Of a stretch of 64,000 bases of DNA, positions 45,025 through 54,510 are shown one piece after another. The translations under genes and the position numbers were made by a program. Source of the stretch: Isoetes taiwanensis (taxonomy: Eukaryota > Streptophyta > Lycopodiopsida > Isoetales > Isoetaceae); assembly GCA_021234155.1 (NCBI GenBank), contig JAJEKV010000160.1, forward strand, positions 480,388 through 544,387. The letters run 5' to 3'. The notes under the pieces were generated by a model. That model worked only from the letters and a program-made list of their open reading frames with translations, was not told the origin of the DNA and made no database searches. Each line of letters begins with the position of its first letter. Positions within the stretch are counted from its first letter, which is position 1.

Positions 45025-45640
45025 TTGCTTATCACCAAGTTCTATCTATTCTAAAGGCACCCACTCTTTCTTTTTTAACTTTAAGATTCTTTCTATTTTT
45101 GTATAACATCATTTCATGAATTTTTTGGATGACGAGATCGTGTGACCTGTATCCATTGATCTCTCCATCATACCCTACCAAGAGTGTAGAACTACTTATG
45201 TTGTCAAATTTTCTTTTCAATTCTTAAAGGACCAACATATAGGCAAAGCATCCATAAATCTTGAAGTTTTCCAATGATTGCTTTTTACCTATCTACCTTG
45301 CATATAACAAGTAGTTGCAATAGCTTAAACAAATTGTTAAGTCTGCATGCCTAAGTACGCACCTAGATACGTTCATAATAAAAGACTCTTCACTTGCATT
45401 GATCTATGAACATCAGAATGAATTAATTCTAGAGCATTTGGATGGATGAATGTTTTTCTTTCTTTCAAAAGGCGATCTAGCTTGGCTACCAAGCATACAT
45501 GCTTCATATATTCCATGATCTTCATCATCAAATATCAAATCATTTAACAATCCATGTTTATTTGCTATCTTGATGTTATTACAATTCATATGAGCTAGTC
45601 TCATATGCCAAGAATGTAAGTCATCCATTAAAGAATGTTA
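45025..45640 (-). pseudogene. Ty1/copia integrase remnant, core deleted
   Basis: Minus strand from 45628: LHSWHMRLAHMNCNNIKIAN, KHGLLNDLIF, then YEACMLGSQARSPF. This is the GAG-pre-integrase zinc region (H..H...C..C), with the first C of CxxC read as Y-E-A-C. The catalytic core is missing. From about 45270 to 45110 the integrase C-terminal module follows: ENFKIYGCFAYMLVL, KRKFDNISSSTLLVGYDGE and INGYRSHDLVIQKI. The frame changes between the parts. It is a short dead fragment whose RT is not found to the left. Confidence 0.8.
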
Positions 45641-45777
45641 CATGCCTCAAACAAGGCCAAGTCTGGCTATCTTGAACCCTCTCCCTATGCCAAACTTGTG
45701 TTCATCCCTTGTATCAACATTGCAACATAGTGTAGTTCGAATCATTTCCAAAATTGTTCTAGACTAGTAATGGTGCC

Positions 45778-45935
45778 CGGCGTTGCCGGGCTTTAGTGCT
45801 GGATTTATACAAAGATGAACCGAGTGTTTTGAGCCAGGGGAGGGGGTAGGGGACGGAGGGTTCTCTATTACGGTTGCTTATACGGCTCTCTCTCCGTGGA
45901 CATTAAAAAAACTATTCTATTCTATTCTATATACT
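45778..45935 (+). mobile_element. LINE-type 3' end with ATTCT tail
   Basis: The phrases GCTTATACGGCTCTCTCTCC and GTGGACATTAAAAAAACT are followed by ATTCTATTCTATTCTAT. They resemble the closing words (CGTGGACGATAAAAATC plus pentamer tail) of the LINE 3' ends at 29.9 and 33.8 kb. Preceding palindromic wording (GGTGCCCGGCGTTGCCGGGC, 45772-45791) is notable. No coding part is attached. Confidence 0.5.
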
Positions 45936-47662
45936 TATCAAGTTGGACTCTCACTTTATAGAAAGGAGGAATACTCCATTTTATAAGACGATTAGGCTAC
46001 CATAAATTGTTTATTGAAATTGATATTGATATGGGCATTGTATGGTAGAAAATGTTGCTTCATTGTTGCGTCCAGTGTTACATATTGAATTTGCTAATGG
46101 CGCCCATTAATATGACATAATTCAAGATATCCCTTTGAACCATAAAATAGCTGTCATAATACATGGCTGTCATACACAGATGTCCATTGCACAGAAGATG
46201 GATATGCATCCTTCAAAATCAAAAGACATCTGTATTTATTTTTTTTATTTAGAGAATAGTGCATATAGATGAATAGAGCCCATCCATTTCCAGACGGTGA
46301 AGAGTCATAACATGAGCATTGTGTAGCCACGTATCTTAAACAATAATGAAATGTAAAAAATGTTGTCAACACTACATTAAGCCTGCAAGCCTATCGGAGC
46401 TACAGCAAAGGTCATCAACCCTACACTTTTCACTAACATTTGCAGTAACCATGTTCACGTGAAAGATGAAGTTTGCATGGGGCAATGGCAAAAGTCAGTT
46501 ATAATAGACGCATTTATTATTAAGAAAGTAATGGAAACTTAATGGACCACTCCTTGATATAATGTAACTTTCTAGAGTATAGAGTATAGAATTTTGTACA
46601 GAGTAAAGAGTCAAGAGCGCACAACACAGTCAAGAAGCAACTCTAAACAACTGCAACAAAAAAATGAAGCTAAATTTGGATTCCAAGCAAAGTTCTACTT
46701 CATGAAATGTGTTTTATGCATACATAATGATATGAAGCTTGTTTACAAACCTATCAACAGTATAACCATTATGCTTTAAGTCTGTTGCCTAACTTTTGTC
46801 AAGTCCTTGTATTTGCATACACCATTTTTTACTTCTATTGAGAAATGTCATTCATGTAAATCATATTTTTCCATTGTCTAATGCATAGACAAATTTCAGC
46901 CAATGAAAAGTGTGCTGACCTTGTATATTATGTAAAGTCCAGACTCGTCCGATTTCAAGTCTTGAAGCTAGCACTAAACTTGCACTTCTATTTTCGAATA
47001 TACCCATACATGTCACGAACTCAATAGAACTTCGGCTCTTCTTGCTATAGTCTATACAGTATATAAACTTGCAAGAATGAATGTTCCCTGAGGTCTGCAT
47101 AATTAATGTATTCAGTCCCGCGGTTCAACTAAATAACAACATGGCTATTCGTTTAGAAAGGAAGAAACTATCGGATGTGCTCGTAACTATATACGTGACA
47201 TTCGATGCCCATGACGTGAAGTTCTTTAACATCATCAAGCACTACCTCACAATGTGTGTTGATAACATGTTTGTCACATCTTGCACTGTATCCTCTGAGT
47301 CTGCATGGCAAAGCTAGTTTAGATACATAAAAATAACTTTGATTTCTTAGTCTACCGCATCTATACCAATATCCTTGCAATTTATTGGGAAATAAACTTA
47401 CATCTTATACCTTCTCACTTCCACCACGAATAATAAGGCCTCAATTTGGATGCTTGTTGCATGGAGCTCTGCATTCTGGGCTATTCTTCCGCACAAAAGA
47501 TTGCGCTGCATGCAGACCAACAAAACTATTATCAGTCCATCATGACCATGCATCTCAACTAAATTTGTGCAGTTAACTACTTTCTAGAATAATCATAACC
47601 AAATCAACATAGTTGCATGTAACTGAAATTGTGCTTATTAGAATCAAGTTTAAACATCTGGG
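45936..47662. other. No gene recognised
   Basis: Several frames of 60-80 codons on both strands, none with a motif I can defend. A minus-strand pair at 47380-47170 and 47100-46860 has protein-like wording with several cysteines and histidines, but no family is recognised and no splice pair is convincing. Confidence 0.25.
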
Positions 47663-48055
47663 CTACAAATCAGAAGCAACATCATCCATCTTATAAGCTT
47701 TATTGACTTCGCTTGCAATTTCTAGAGAACACAACACACTTATAACCCTAAGAACCTCAAGAACTTCCCATGACTCTCTTTCTTTGATACCAGGTAGGGG
47801 AGGGGCTTTTTCCTGTTTGGTTTGACAGTTTGGCGTTCCAAGTTGTGACATGTTCTTTTCCGATCTTGTCCCCCTTTTTGGCCATCCTTCAACCTTTGAC
47901 CTCGATCCCGTTTTGATAAGGAAGTTCTCTTTTTGTCGGGAGCTTTTGTCTGTTTTCATGCGAGCCCTAATTGAGAATGCCATCGATCTGAGCCATCGGA
48001 TCGGTATTCTCGAATGGGCGAGCATGCATCTCTCTAATGCATGCATGCATTGCAT
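47663..48055 (-). CDS. Unassigned 130-codon ORF
   Basis: An uninterrupted minus-strand frame, charged and lysine-rich in the middle (ARMKTDKSSRQKENFLIKTG; KVEGWPKRGTRSEKN), with a more ordered C terminus (ESWEVLEVLRVISVLC; SLEIASEVNKAYKMDDVASD). The start lies in an ATGCATGC-rich stretch that also opens an overlapping plus-strand frame. No family is recognised. It may be an exon or a chance frame. Confidence 0.25.
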   Translation of the reverse strand: MQCMHALERCMLAHSRIPIRWLRSMAFSIRARMKTDKSSRQKENFLIKTGSRSKVEGWPKRGTRSEKNMSQLGTPNCQTKQEKAPPLPGIKERESWEVLEVLRVISVLCSLEIASEVNKAYKMDDVASDL

Positions 48056-48184
48056 GCATTTTTTGGGGCTCTAGTTCATTTGGAGATCCTATTTCTTGCA
48101 GGTTCTTCATCGACTTCTCATCGGCGTTTTCTCCTCTCTCAACAGTTCCCTTGACTCCTACCCACCCTCCCTTATAATGTGTAT

Positions 48185-48305
48185 ATTATTGTAAATGTTG
48201 TTTTTTTGCCACGTGACGCTTGACCAGCCCCTCGCCTTTTCGAGGTGTAAATGTTGTTTTTTGTCGTGTGGCACGCGTGACCAGCCCCTCGCTTTTTTGT
48301 GGTTT
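48185..48305. repeat. Tandem duplication of about 57 bp with a G-box
   Basis: Both units read GTAAATGTTGTTTTTT.GCC and then GTGACCAGCCCCTCGC-like words. The first contains CACGTG. The palindromic core differs in the second (GTGTGGCACGCGTG). Confidence 0.75.
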
Positions 48306-48419
48306 TTTCTCTATTGAATTTTTTGTTGGTGTTGTGCAGGTCTAGGGGTGATGCGCCTGTGAAGCGTGGGTTTTTTTGTGGGAACGTTTAGCAGCCTTGC
48401 ATTGTCCAAGCCCCTTGTC

Positions 48420-48490
48420 GAGATTTTATCGCTAGAGTTTTTCCTCGAGAACCCAAAAGGGCGGGGTTTTTTAATTCCAGCGATAAGCTC
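48420..48490 (+). repeat. LINE 3' UTR-like segment
   Basis: The words TTTTTCCTCGAGAACCCAAA and GGGCGGGGTTTTTTAATTCC parallel the conserved LINE 3' UTR hairpin at 29860 (CCTTGAAAACCCTTTGGGAT, GGGGTTTTTTAACCC). No coding part or tail is visible. Confidence 0.4.
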
Positions 48491-48950
48491 TCGGCAGGTA
48501 CACTAGCCAACATCTGTAATACACAATTTTATTTGGGGTTCAGGCGTCATAACTGGATATTTCCCTATGTTGTTTATTTTTTTGGGTAGCCTGCGATGTG
48601 CAGCTATCCACTCTATGCCATTGTAGAAAAACTCCTGAGGTTAATGAAAAGCCTAGCTTCAGGAGCTTTTGTTTGTTTTAATGCGAGCCCTTATTCGAGA
48701 ATAATAGTTATGTCTCAATGGTCGACGTTTAGCAATTGATATTGAAACACATTATTGTAACTGAAGGAAATATTGTATGTTAGTATTTACTAAATTAGTT
48801 AGACTATTAATAAGATCAATGATATAGTAAGATCCTATTGTAGTTGTTGTATTTAACCTAAATAATGGAAGGGAAAGATAGCTTTTTGGTGATGAATGAT
48901 GATGCATGTCTTGCTTTGGTAATTCTTGTTCTTTTATGGTATTAATACTT

Positions 48951-49632
48951 ACAAAATAGAAATAGGGTCATGATTTTTGCTGGCGTGCATTCTAATGCCG
49001 ACCGTGGCAACCGCCAATATCTAGGAATGGAAGTGGGTTGCCTAATTCCTTTACCCGACTTTGAGGCCCGAGTTTTTTAGGTTTTTCTCCTTTAGGGTTT
49101 TTTCTTTAGGGTTCTTCAAAAACGTGGCAATTTGAAATTTGTGACTCTTCTTCGAGCATGATGCTCTTCACGATTCGAGTTTTCCACGGATGAGTTCTTT
49201 GCGGGGTTCTTGGCCGTAGCGATTCGGCGGCTCTTCTTGAGCATGGTGTTATTCACGATTGGCGTTTCCACGGATAATCTTCCACCGGATGAGTTCTTAG
49301 AGATGGTCTTCCGCGATTCAAAGTTTTTTTTGCAGCTACTCATCCACATCATCCACGATTCATAGTTCTTCTTTGCGGGTGAGCGTGATGCGCAAACAAA
49401 CGGATCTTTCTTCCCGGATCTGCAAAGAACCACTGCATTGGATGTTTCTTCCGTATTTGGTGATCTTCGCGAATCTGCGTGTTTTTTTTCAAAGGCTGCC
49501 TTAGCGATCGGCTCCCTATTTCTATTTTGTGGGGAATGGAGGTTGGTCCTCCATTCCCGGTTTTCAAGTGACCGCTCGGCTACGGCCGGTCACGGGACCC
49601 CACAAAGCGGATAATCCCAACCTCCATTCCCC
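48951..49632 (+). mobile_element. Hairpin-tailed repeat, copy 3 (Helentron/Helitron2-like)
   Basis: ACAAAATAGAAATAGGG at 48951-48967 has a perfect 17-bp inverted partner at 49514-49530. Directly beyond it GGGGAATGGAGGTTGG (49531-49546) pairs perfectly with CCAACCTCCATTCCCC (49617-49632). A smaller perfect hairpin, GGGAATGGAGG with CCTCCATTCCC, sits at 49532-49558. The interior carries a diverged duplication (CTTCTT.GAGCATG..GTT, CACGATT.G.GTTTTCCACGG) at about 49140-49300. Long minus-strand frames here reflect that duplication and I do not call them genes. Confidence 0.6.
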
Positions 49633-49669
49633 TATCGAAGGATTGATTTTAAGAAGAAACGACCATTGC

Positions 49670-50210
49670 TCACCATGTCTAAGAAATGATCAATTGAAAA
49701 GCTGACTGCTGCAAATTCCTATGTCTGATTTATCAAAACCAGGGAGATTCTACCAGAGAAGGGACTTTGGGGAGTATGCTCAGGAGAGGAGATTGATCCA
49801 GTCTTAAAGAAAGAAGACAATAGATTCAAAGAGGCGATGGATAAGTGGGAGCAGCTGCATTGGAAAGCAAAGAATCGTATCATGAGATATATGAATGATG
49901 GGCAAATTTTGAATAGGTTGCCTGGGCTAAAGAATCATGGGATTATCTGGTCAATGCTTTCAGAATAGATCAATTCTCTTAAGAAGTGATGCACAGTAAT
50001 GTTATACGCTCAAATCTTTACTGCAAAGTTAAAAAGAACGGTGAGGATGCATCAACCTAATGTGAAAACTACAACGAAATAATTGCAAGGGATGGGAAAA
50101 CCTTTACTTGATGATGCAATTGTAGGGGCACTGGCTGTTAGGTTACCACTAGCATAAGAATTTAATGTCCTAATAATAATAAGAAGAAGAAGCAATTTTA
50201 CGTGCCATGC
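49670..50210 (+). pseudogene. Ty1/copia gag remnant
   Basis: The plus strand reads KLTAANSYV near 49695, TREILPEKGLWGVCSGEEID near 49740-49800, NRFKEAMDKWEQLHWKAKNR to 49870, and, after a frame change, AWAKESWDYLVNAFRIDQFS near 49925-49980. These correspond to the copia capsid domain ('LWxxVxGxE...W...D..A...I', then 'AKEAWDxL'). Several stops follow. No LTR or primer site is seen. Independent of the copia integrase piece at 45 kb, which lies on the other strand. Confidence 0.7.
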
Positions 50211-50759
50211 CACTTAGCAACATCCTATAGGACATATGACGCACATACTATTTTTACATTGCTTTCTTGTGTAATTGTTGGGTTGATTTGACCAATGCAA
50301 CCAACAAGGTAATGTGATTATTTTTCTATTGATTGTTTTTCTTTCTTTTTCCAGGATAGATGGCCAAGCTTTTACAGTCATTATAATCAAGATCAAAGTC
50401 GATCAAATCACCAACTTTTTAATAACTACCCATTCAATTGTTTTAGAGGTATAATCTATGGCTTAGATATGGTTATTTACACATCCAAATCAAACTCTCC
50501 TGGAACCAAAACTCCTGTTATTATGCCACATAACTCGATCGTCATATCTGTCGATCCTATAGACCAGAGTCTATGCTGGAACCTCTAGGCACCTCTAGTT
50601 TCAATGAGGGTTATTTATGATTGGGGGTGCCTATGATTTTGAAACATAAAATATGAATGTGCCTAAAGCTTTGGATTATGAAATATAAAAATGAACATCT
50701 ACCACAATAAATTAGTGTCCTAATATAAAAGTTTTGGCCAATACATCCTTCTCTCTCTA
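50211..50759. other. No gene recognised
   Basis: AT-rich sequence between the copia gag remnant and the LINE 5' UTR monomers. Nothing I can name. Confidence 0.35.
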
Positions 50760-51023
50760 GCGTCTTGGGTCTCTCTCTCTCTAGGGTTAGGATTTTGCCT
50801 ACACTCTCTCACTAGGGTTTTGCTTTTAGGGTATAAATTGTTGTGCACGCGACGTCTTTTGAATCCCCATTTTGGATTCTAAATGTCTAAAATGTCCTTT
50901 GAGCAACACTTCTCTGTTGCCTATTCTCTCATTAGGGTTGCTTTCGGAGCCCAAATTGTTGTGACGTTTCCGAATCCTCATTTTGGATTCTAAGCATTCA
51001 AAACATCCTTTAAGCAACACTTT
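50760..51023 (+). repeat. LINE 5' UTR monomers (two units), cut by an LTR element
   Basis: Two units of about 125 bp: CTCTCACTAGGGTTTTGCTT, AAATTGTTGTGCACGCGACG, CCCCATTTTGGATTCTAA and CCTTTGAGCAACACTTCTCT. Further units lie at 57870-58303 and 37420-37700 on the minus strand. The second unit stops at AGCAACACTTT, where the LTR begins. Confidence 0.75.
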
Positions 51024-51919
51024 TGTTACAGGTGCTCCCAAGGGTATAGCTGGAATCGGGCCCTTGACGGATGTCCATGAGCATGGGGGTACTGTTTGTT
51101 GCATTATTGGGTAGTTGTAATTAATGGCCCATGTTGACTGTAATCAGTCTATGGTGACAGAATGCGAAATAAGGGACAAATATTGCTAGGGACCGATATC
51201 AGCACTAGGGGCACTAATATTAAGTAATAATATTAGTTGTGGAAGCAAGGGGTTTGATACCAATGGTTGTTACTAGTATAATGGGTGTTTTGCATTAATA
51301 TGTAGCGACAAATGTTTGATATGATAAGTTGACATTAAATTAAATATTAAAAGGGGCCATCAATGTGGCATAAGCCTATTGGTTGGAGTTCAACCAATGG
51401 GAAAATCCCATGAAGAACTTGATTTGGAAGGCCTGTTATAGGTTTGATATGCGGCAGCCATGGCAGCCATGCAACTCAAGCTTTGGGGCTCTGATCAGAG
51501 CCAAAATCAGGCCCTTAAGGGTCGGATTTGCACCAGTAGTACTGATGTAGCAGTCCTAGTTGCTATTATATAAGGATTAGGATGAATTAGAGAAGGGGGA
51601 AAATGTTTTGTGGGTCATTGAAAGAATCCATTCTGAGCAAGTAGAACTTTTCAGGGTTGATTCGTAGAGCATAGGGTCGGATTTGCTGAGCAACCCCATT
51701 GCAGTAGCAATTGGGTAGTCTTAGGCTCTTTGTGTTGCAATTTGGGTGCGGTTGGATTGATCAAGGCTATTGGCAATGAGCTTGATCAGTTAGGTGCTTG
51801 AAGCACCAGCTTGGATAGCGAACTAATAATCGGTGTGGGGGATCCGGGATCCACGGTTTGGGAGGTAGATGATTTGCTCATCCAAGGGGCAAAATTTAGG
51901 CTTGAAATTTCTTGTAATA
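51024..51919 (+). mobile_element. 5' LTR of a Ty3/gypsy element
   Basis: It begins TGTTACAGGTGCTCCC and ends near 51919, just before the primer site. It is a recognisable copy (roughly nine in ten bases the same by eye) of the LTR at 58304-59180 in reverse complement. A TATA-type promoter word, TATATAAG, is at 51567-51574, followed by GGATTAGGATGAATTAGAGA, probably the transcription start region. The flanking word before it is ACTTT. Confidence 0.85.
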
Positions 51920-51920
51920 G

Positions 51921-51934
51921 TGGTATCAGAGCAG
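51921..51934 (+). promoter_or_regulatory. Primer-binding site, initiator tRNA-Met type
   Basis: TGGTATCAGAGCAG, one base after the 5' LTR, is the standard plant retrotransposon complement to the 3' end of initiator tRNA-Met. Confidence 0.9.
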
Positions 51935-52147
51935 CATGGCCGAACTTGCATGGGATATACCAGCAGGACCCATTGACGGATTGCCAGAAGTGCACCCGCC
52001 TGAAGAGGGCATAATACTCGCCCTTGAGGTCATTCATTTGGATGATGAACTGCCCGAGTCCGAGTTTGAGATGGAAGCACCCTTAGATGCTGCTCTTGAG
52101 CAGTAGCTCCTGTAGGTGTTGTCAACATAACTGCTGCAAATGCTAAT

Positions 52148-53340
52148 ATGGGTAATACAAATGCAGCTAATGCTGGTATTGGTAATGTCGGGAACACTTT
52201 GGGAGCAAGTATTGAGCGAGGTCCGGTAAATGAAAACTTATCTTACAGTAATGAAAGCCATAACAACCGTTTGAGTAGGGAACTGGATGAGATAAAAACT
52301 GAACAAACCAAGTTCAGGGATACCCTAGGATTGATGCAAGAGAATTTGCAGAAGTGGGTTGTTGAAGCCAATGCTGCGGAACTTCGTTTAAGCAATGCAG
52401 TGGAAAAGTTTATACTTATGGCTGGGGCAGTTCCCACTGTACCAGAGGCAAACCGTGACATTCCTCACGATATTGCATGTCCGGGACCTAGAGTACCATC
52501 AGGGATGGACTCTGGGCTGTCCAATGAACCAGTGACTGAAGATGTCATGGAAGGCATTGCTCAACCAGAGGAATCCCTGGGGAACTTTCCGGTAAAGAGT
52601 TTAAGTCTCTGGAGTGTGTGAAAAAGCCAAATTTCTATGGCAAAGATGTCAGCTTGAGCAGGCAATGCACTGGTTCAATCAGATGAAACTGTACTTTGCA
52701 GCCACGAAGAAAGGCGAGAATGCCTGATTTATGTATGCTACCCTGAAGTTGAAGAGACCGGCATCTACATGGTGGGACATTCACACGGACAACTGGTCAG
52801 AGGCTGTGAACTTGGAGGGATTTTTGTCACTTGTTCCGAAAGAGTATGCACCTCACCATGACCAGCGTTATGCACTCATACAATTGAAAGAACTCGCTCA
52901 GACGGGATCTCTCTGGGATTATGTGATGGAGCTTAGGGCACTCTTTTCATGTTTACCTGAGATTATCGCCGGAATGCACGTAGATCATTTCATAAATGGT
53001 CTGCGGGATGCTAGTATTCGTACACATTTATTGCATGCAGAATCTTCTGATTTTGAGCTAGCTGTTGAGATCGCCAGGAAACTGGTAGAAAGGGAGGAAT
53101 CCAAGAAAGGACAGAACTTTGCTAATTGGAAAGCAAAAAGAGCCGATGGAACCTCTCAAGGATCTGCTCCTCCTAAAAAGCTGAAGAATGATTCCAAGGA
53201 CAAGTCCAATAGGGGCAAGGTCAAGGAAGGTAAGACCAAAACGGATAAGCCCAAAGGATGTTATCGATGTGGGGTGGGCGGGCACTGTGGCTAGGGATGT
53301 ACCAAACCTCCCAAAAAGGTTTTGGCTAGCACCGCGAAGG
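52148..53340 (+). pseudogene. Ty3/gypsy gag (capsid-nucleocapsid), frameshifted
   Basis: The plus strand has an N-terminal part of 157 codons with a coiled-coil-like segment (LSRELDEIKTEQTKFRDTLG; MQENLQKWVVEANAAELRL). After a frameshift near 52590-52640 comes VKKPNFYGKDVS, then EQAMHWFNQMKLYFAATKKG, a stop at about 52726, and the capsid frame: MYATLKLKRPASTWWDIHTD, LVPKEYAPHHDQRYALIQLK, TGSLWDYVMELRALFSCLPE. The basic linker ends in the zinc knuckle CYRCGVGGHCG, whose last part runs into a stop (C-x2-C-x4-H expected). The gag breaks off near 53340. Protease and RT are missing on this side. Confidence 0.85.
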
Positions 53341-54510
53341 TAAATGATAAGCCGGAGGTTAAGGCATTACGAGTCACATTTACATTATATTTTCCATCAT
53401 TTCGGTAGACCCTCCCCAGGCTTGCTCCATATCGTTATTTTCAATATTGCTCCATGGCTGGTGTTCCAAGTATTCCATATGTTGGGCGTTTTTTGCTTGG
53501 GGTCATGTCGATGCTTGTTGTTCACATATTTACTATGGTAAGTTCCTTTGTAGTATTCTCTTACAATTATTGATTTTTGATGGCTCTTAGGAGTGCTATA
53601 ACGGGTTCTCTTCTTGTTTTCACAACGCCATCAATTTAATTGCCTCATCATTTATGCATCTAGAGTTTGACGGTTTTCTTGTCTTAGAATAAGATCCATG
53701 GAACCATTTTTTGCATCATATGGTGGCTCCTCCATTTTGCCTAGATACATTTGAGATCTCATTTTTTCTATGTGTTAGATGCTCAAATGTATTTTTTCCA
53801 ATATTTGAATTGGTTCTTTCTTGGCTACTTTTCTCAAAAAGCCTGGCAATGGATAGAACCATATCCCATTGTTATATTTGGGATGTGCAAAAACCATATT
53901 TTTCTTTTTTTATTCAAATTTAACCTTCTGAAAGTTGATACATTTTCAAGTAGTGAAGAATGAAGTTGTTATTTCATCATGTGGTGGCTTACTCCATTTT
54001 ATCTAGATACATGAATGTGGGTGATTTTTTCTATTGGAATTGGTTCTTTCTTGGCTATTCTAGAGGGATTGGTTATTTATCATGAGTTGACTTTTCGGTG
54101 GTGGCTTTACTCCATTTTATCTAGATACGGTGTATTTAGATATGTCCCCAATAGAAACAATGTAGAGACAATGTGGAGACAATGTCGATGTCCCCCAGTC
54201 ATTATTTTTTGTAGGAGTGTCTTGATTGCCTCATTGTCACCTTGACTTCGGATACTTCTAACCTAACCCCAACCATAACTTTGGTTAACATTGCATTTGC
54301 TTACCCCTTCTTTTTGTTAGGCCTAGGGCTATTGTCATGGCTTCCCATCTTGTTTTGGTTCGGGTTTCGCCTTTTGCCGTCTTCACTCTTCCTTCCCTAC
54401 AACCATCCAGCCCATACTCATCTCCACCCTTTTGTCACCGAGTCCATCCTTCCTGACGTCCTAGGTCCTTCTCGATTTTGCCTCCAATATCAACCTTTCT
54501 CTCTCTAGTG
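53341..54510. repeat. Right of the gag break: diverged internal repeats, no gene
   Basis: Three occurrences of GGTGGCT..CTCCATTTT.CC with TAGATAC (about 53723, 53984 and 54099) and two of TGGAATTGGTTCTTTCTTGG (about 53811 and 54035) indicate an eroded tandem repeat. Hydrophobic plus-strand frames at 53711-53963 come from T-rich sequence. No gene is recognised. Confidence 0.5.

Noticed and set aside
47995-48062. ATGCATGC run as a CRISPR-like or origin-like repeat
   Set aside because: The units are simple palindromic RY words without spacers. A plant nuclear context makes CRISPR irrelevant.
49116-49567. Lysine/arginine/serine-rich minus-strand frames of 105 and 72 codons
   Set aside because: They are produced by the internal duplication of the hairpin-tailed repeat.
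54446-54465. CTTCC before TGACGTCC as a possible left end and target duplication of the LTR ending at 56951
   Set aside because: The right flank is also CTTCC, but the sequence left of 54449 does not continue the LINE ORF1 that flanks the right side, and the start word does not match the family.
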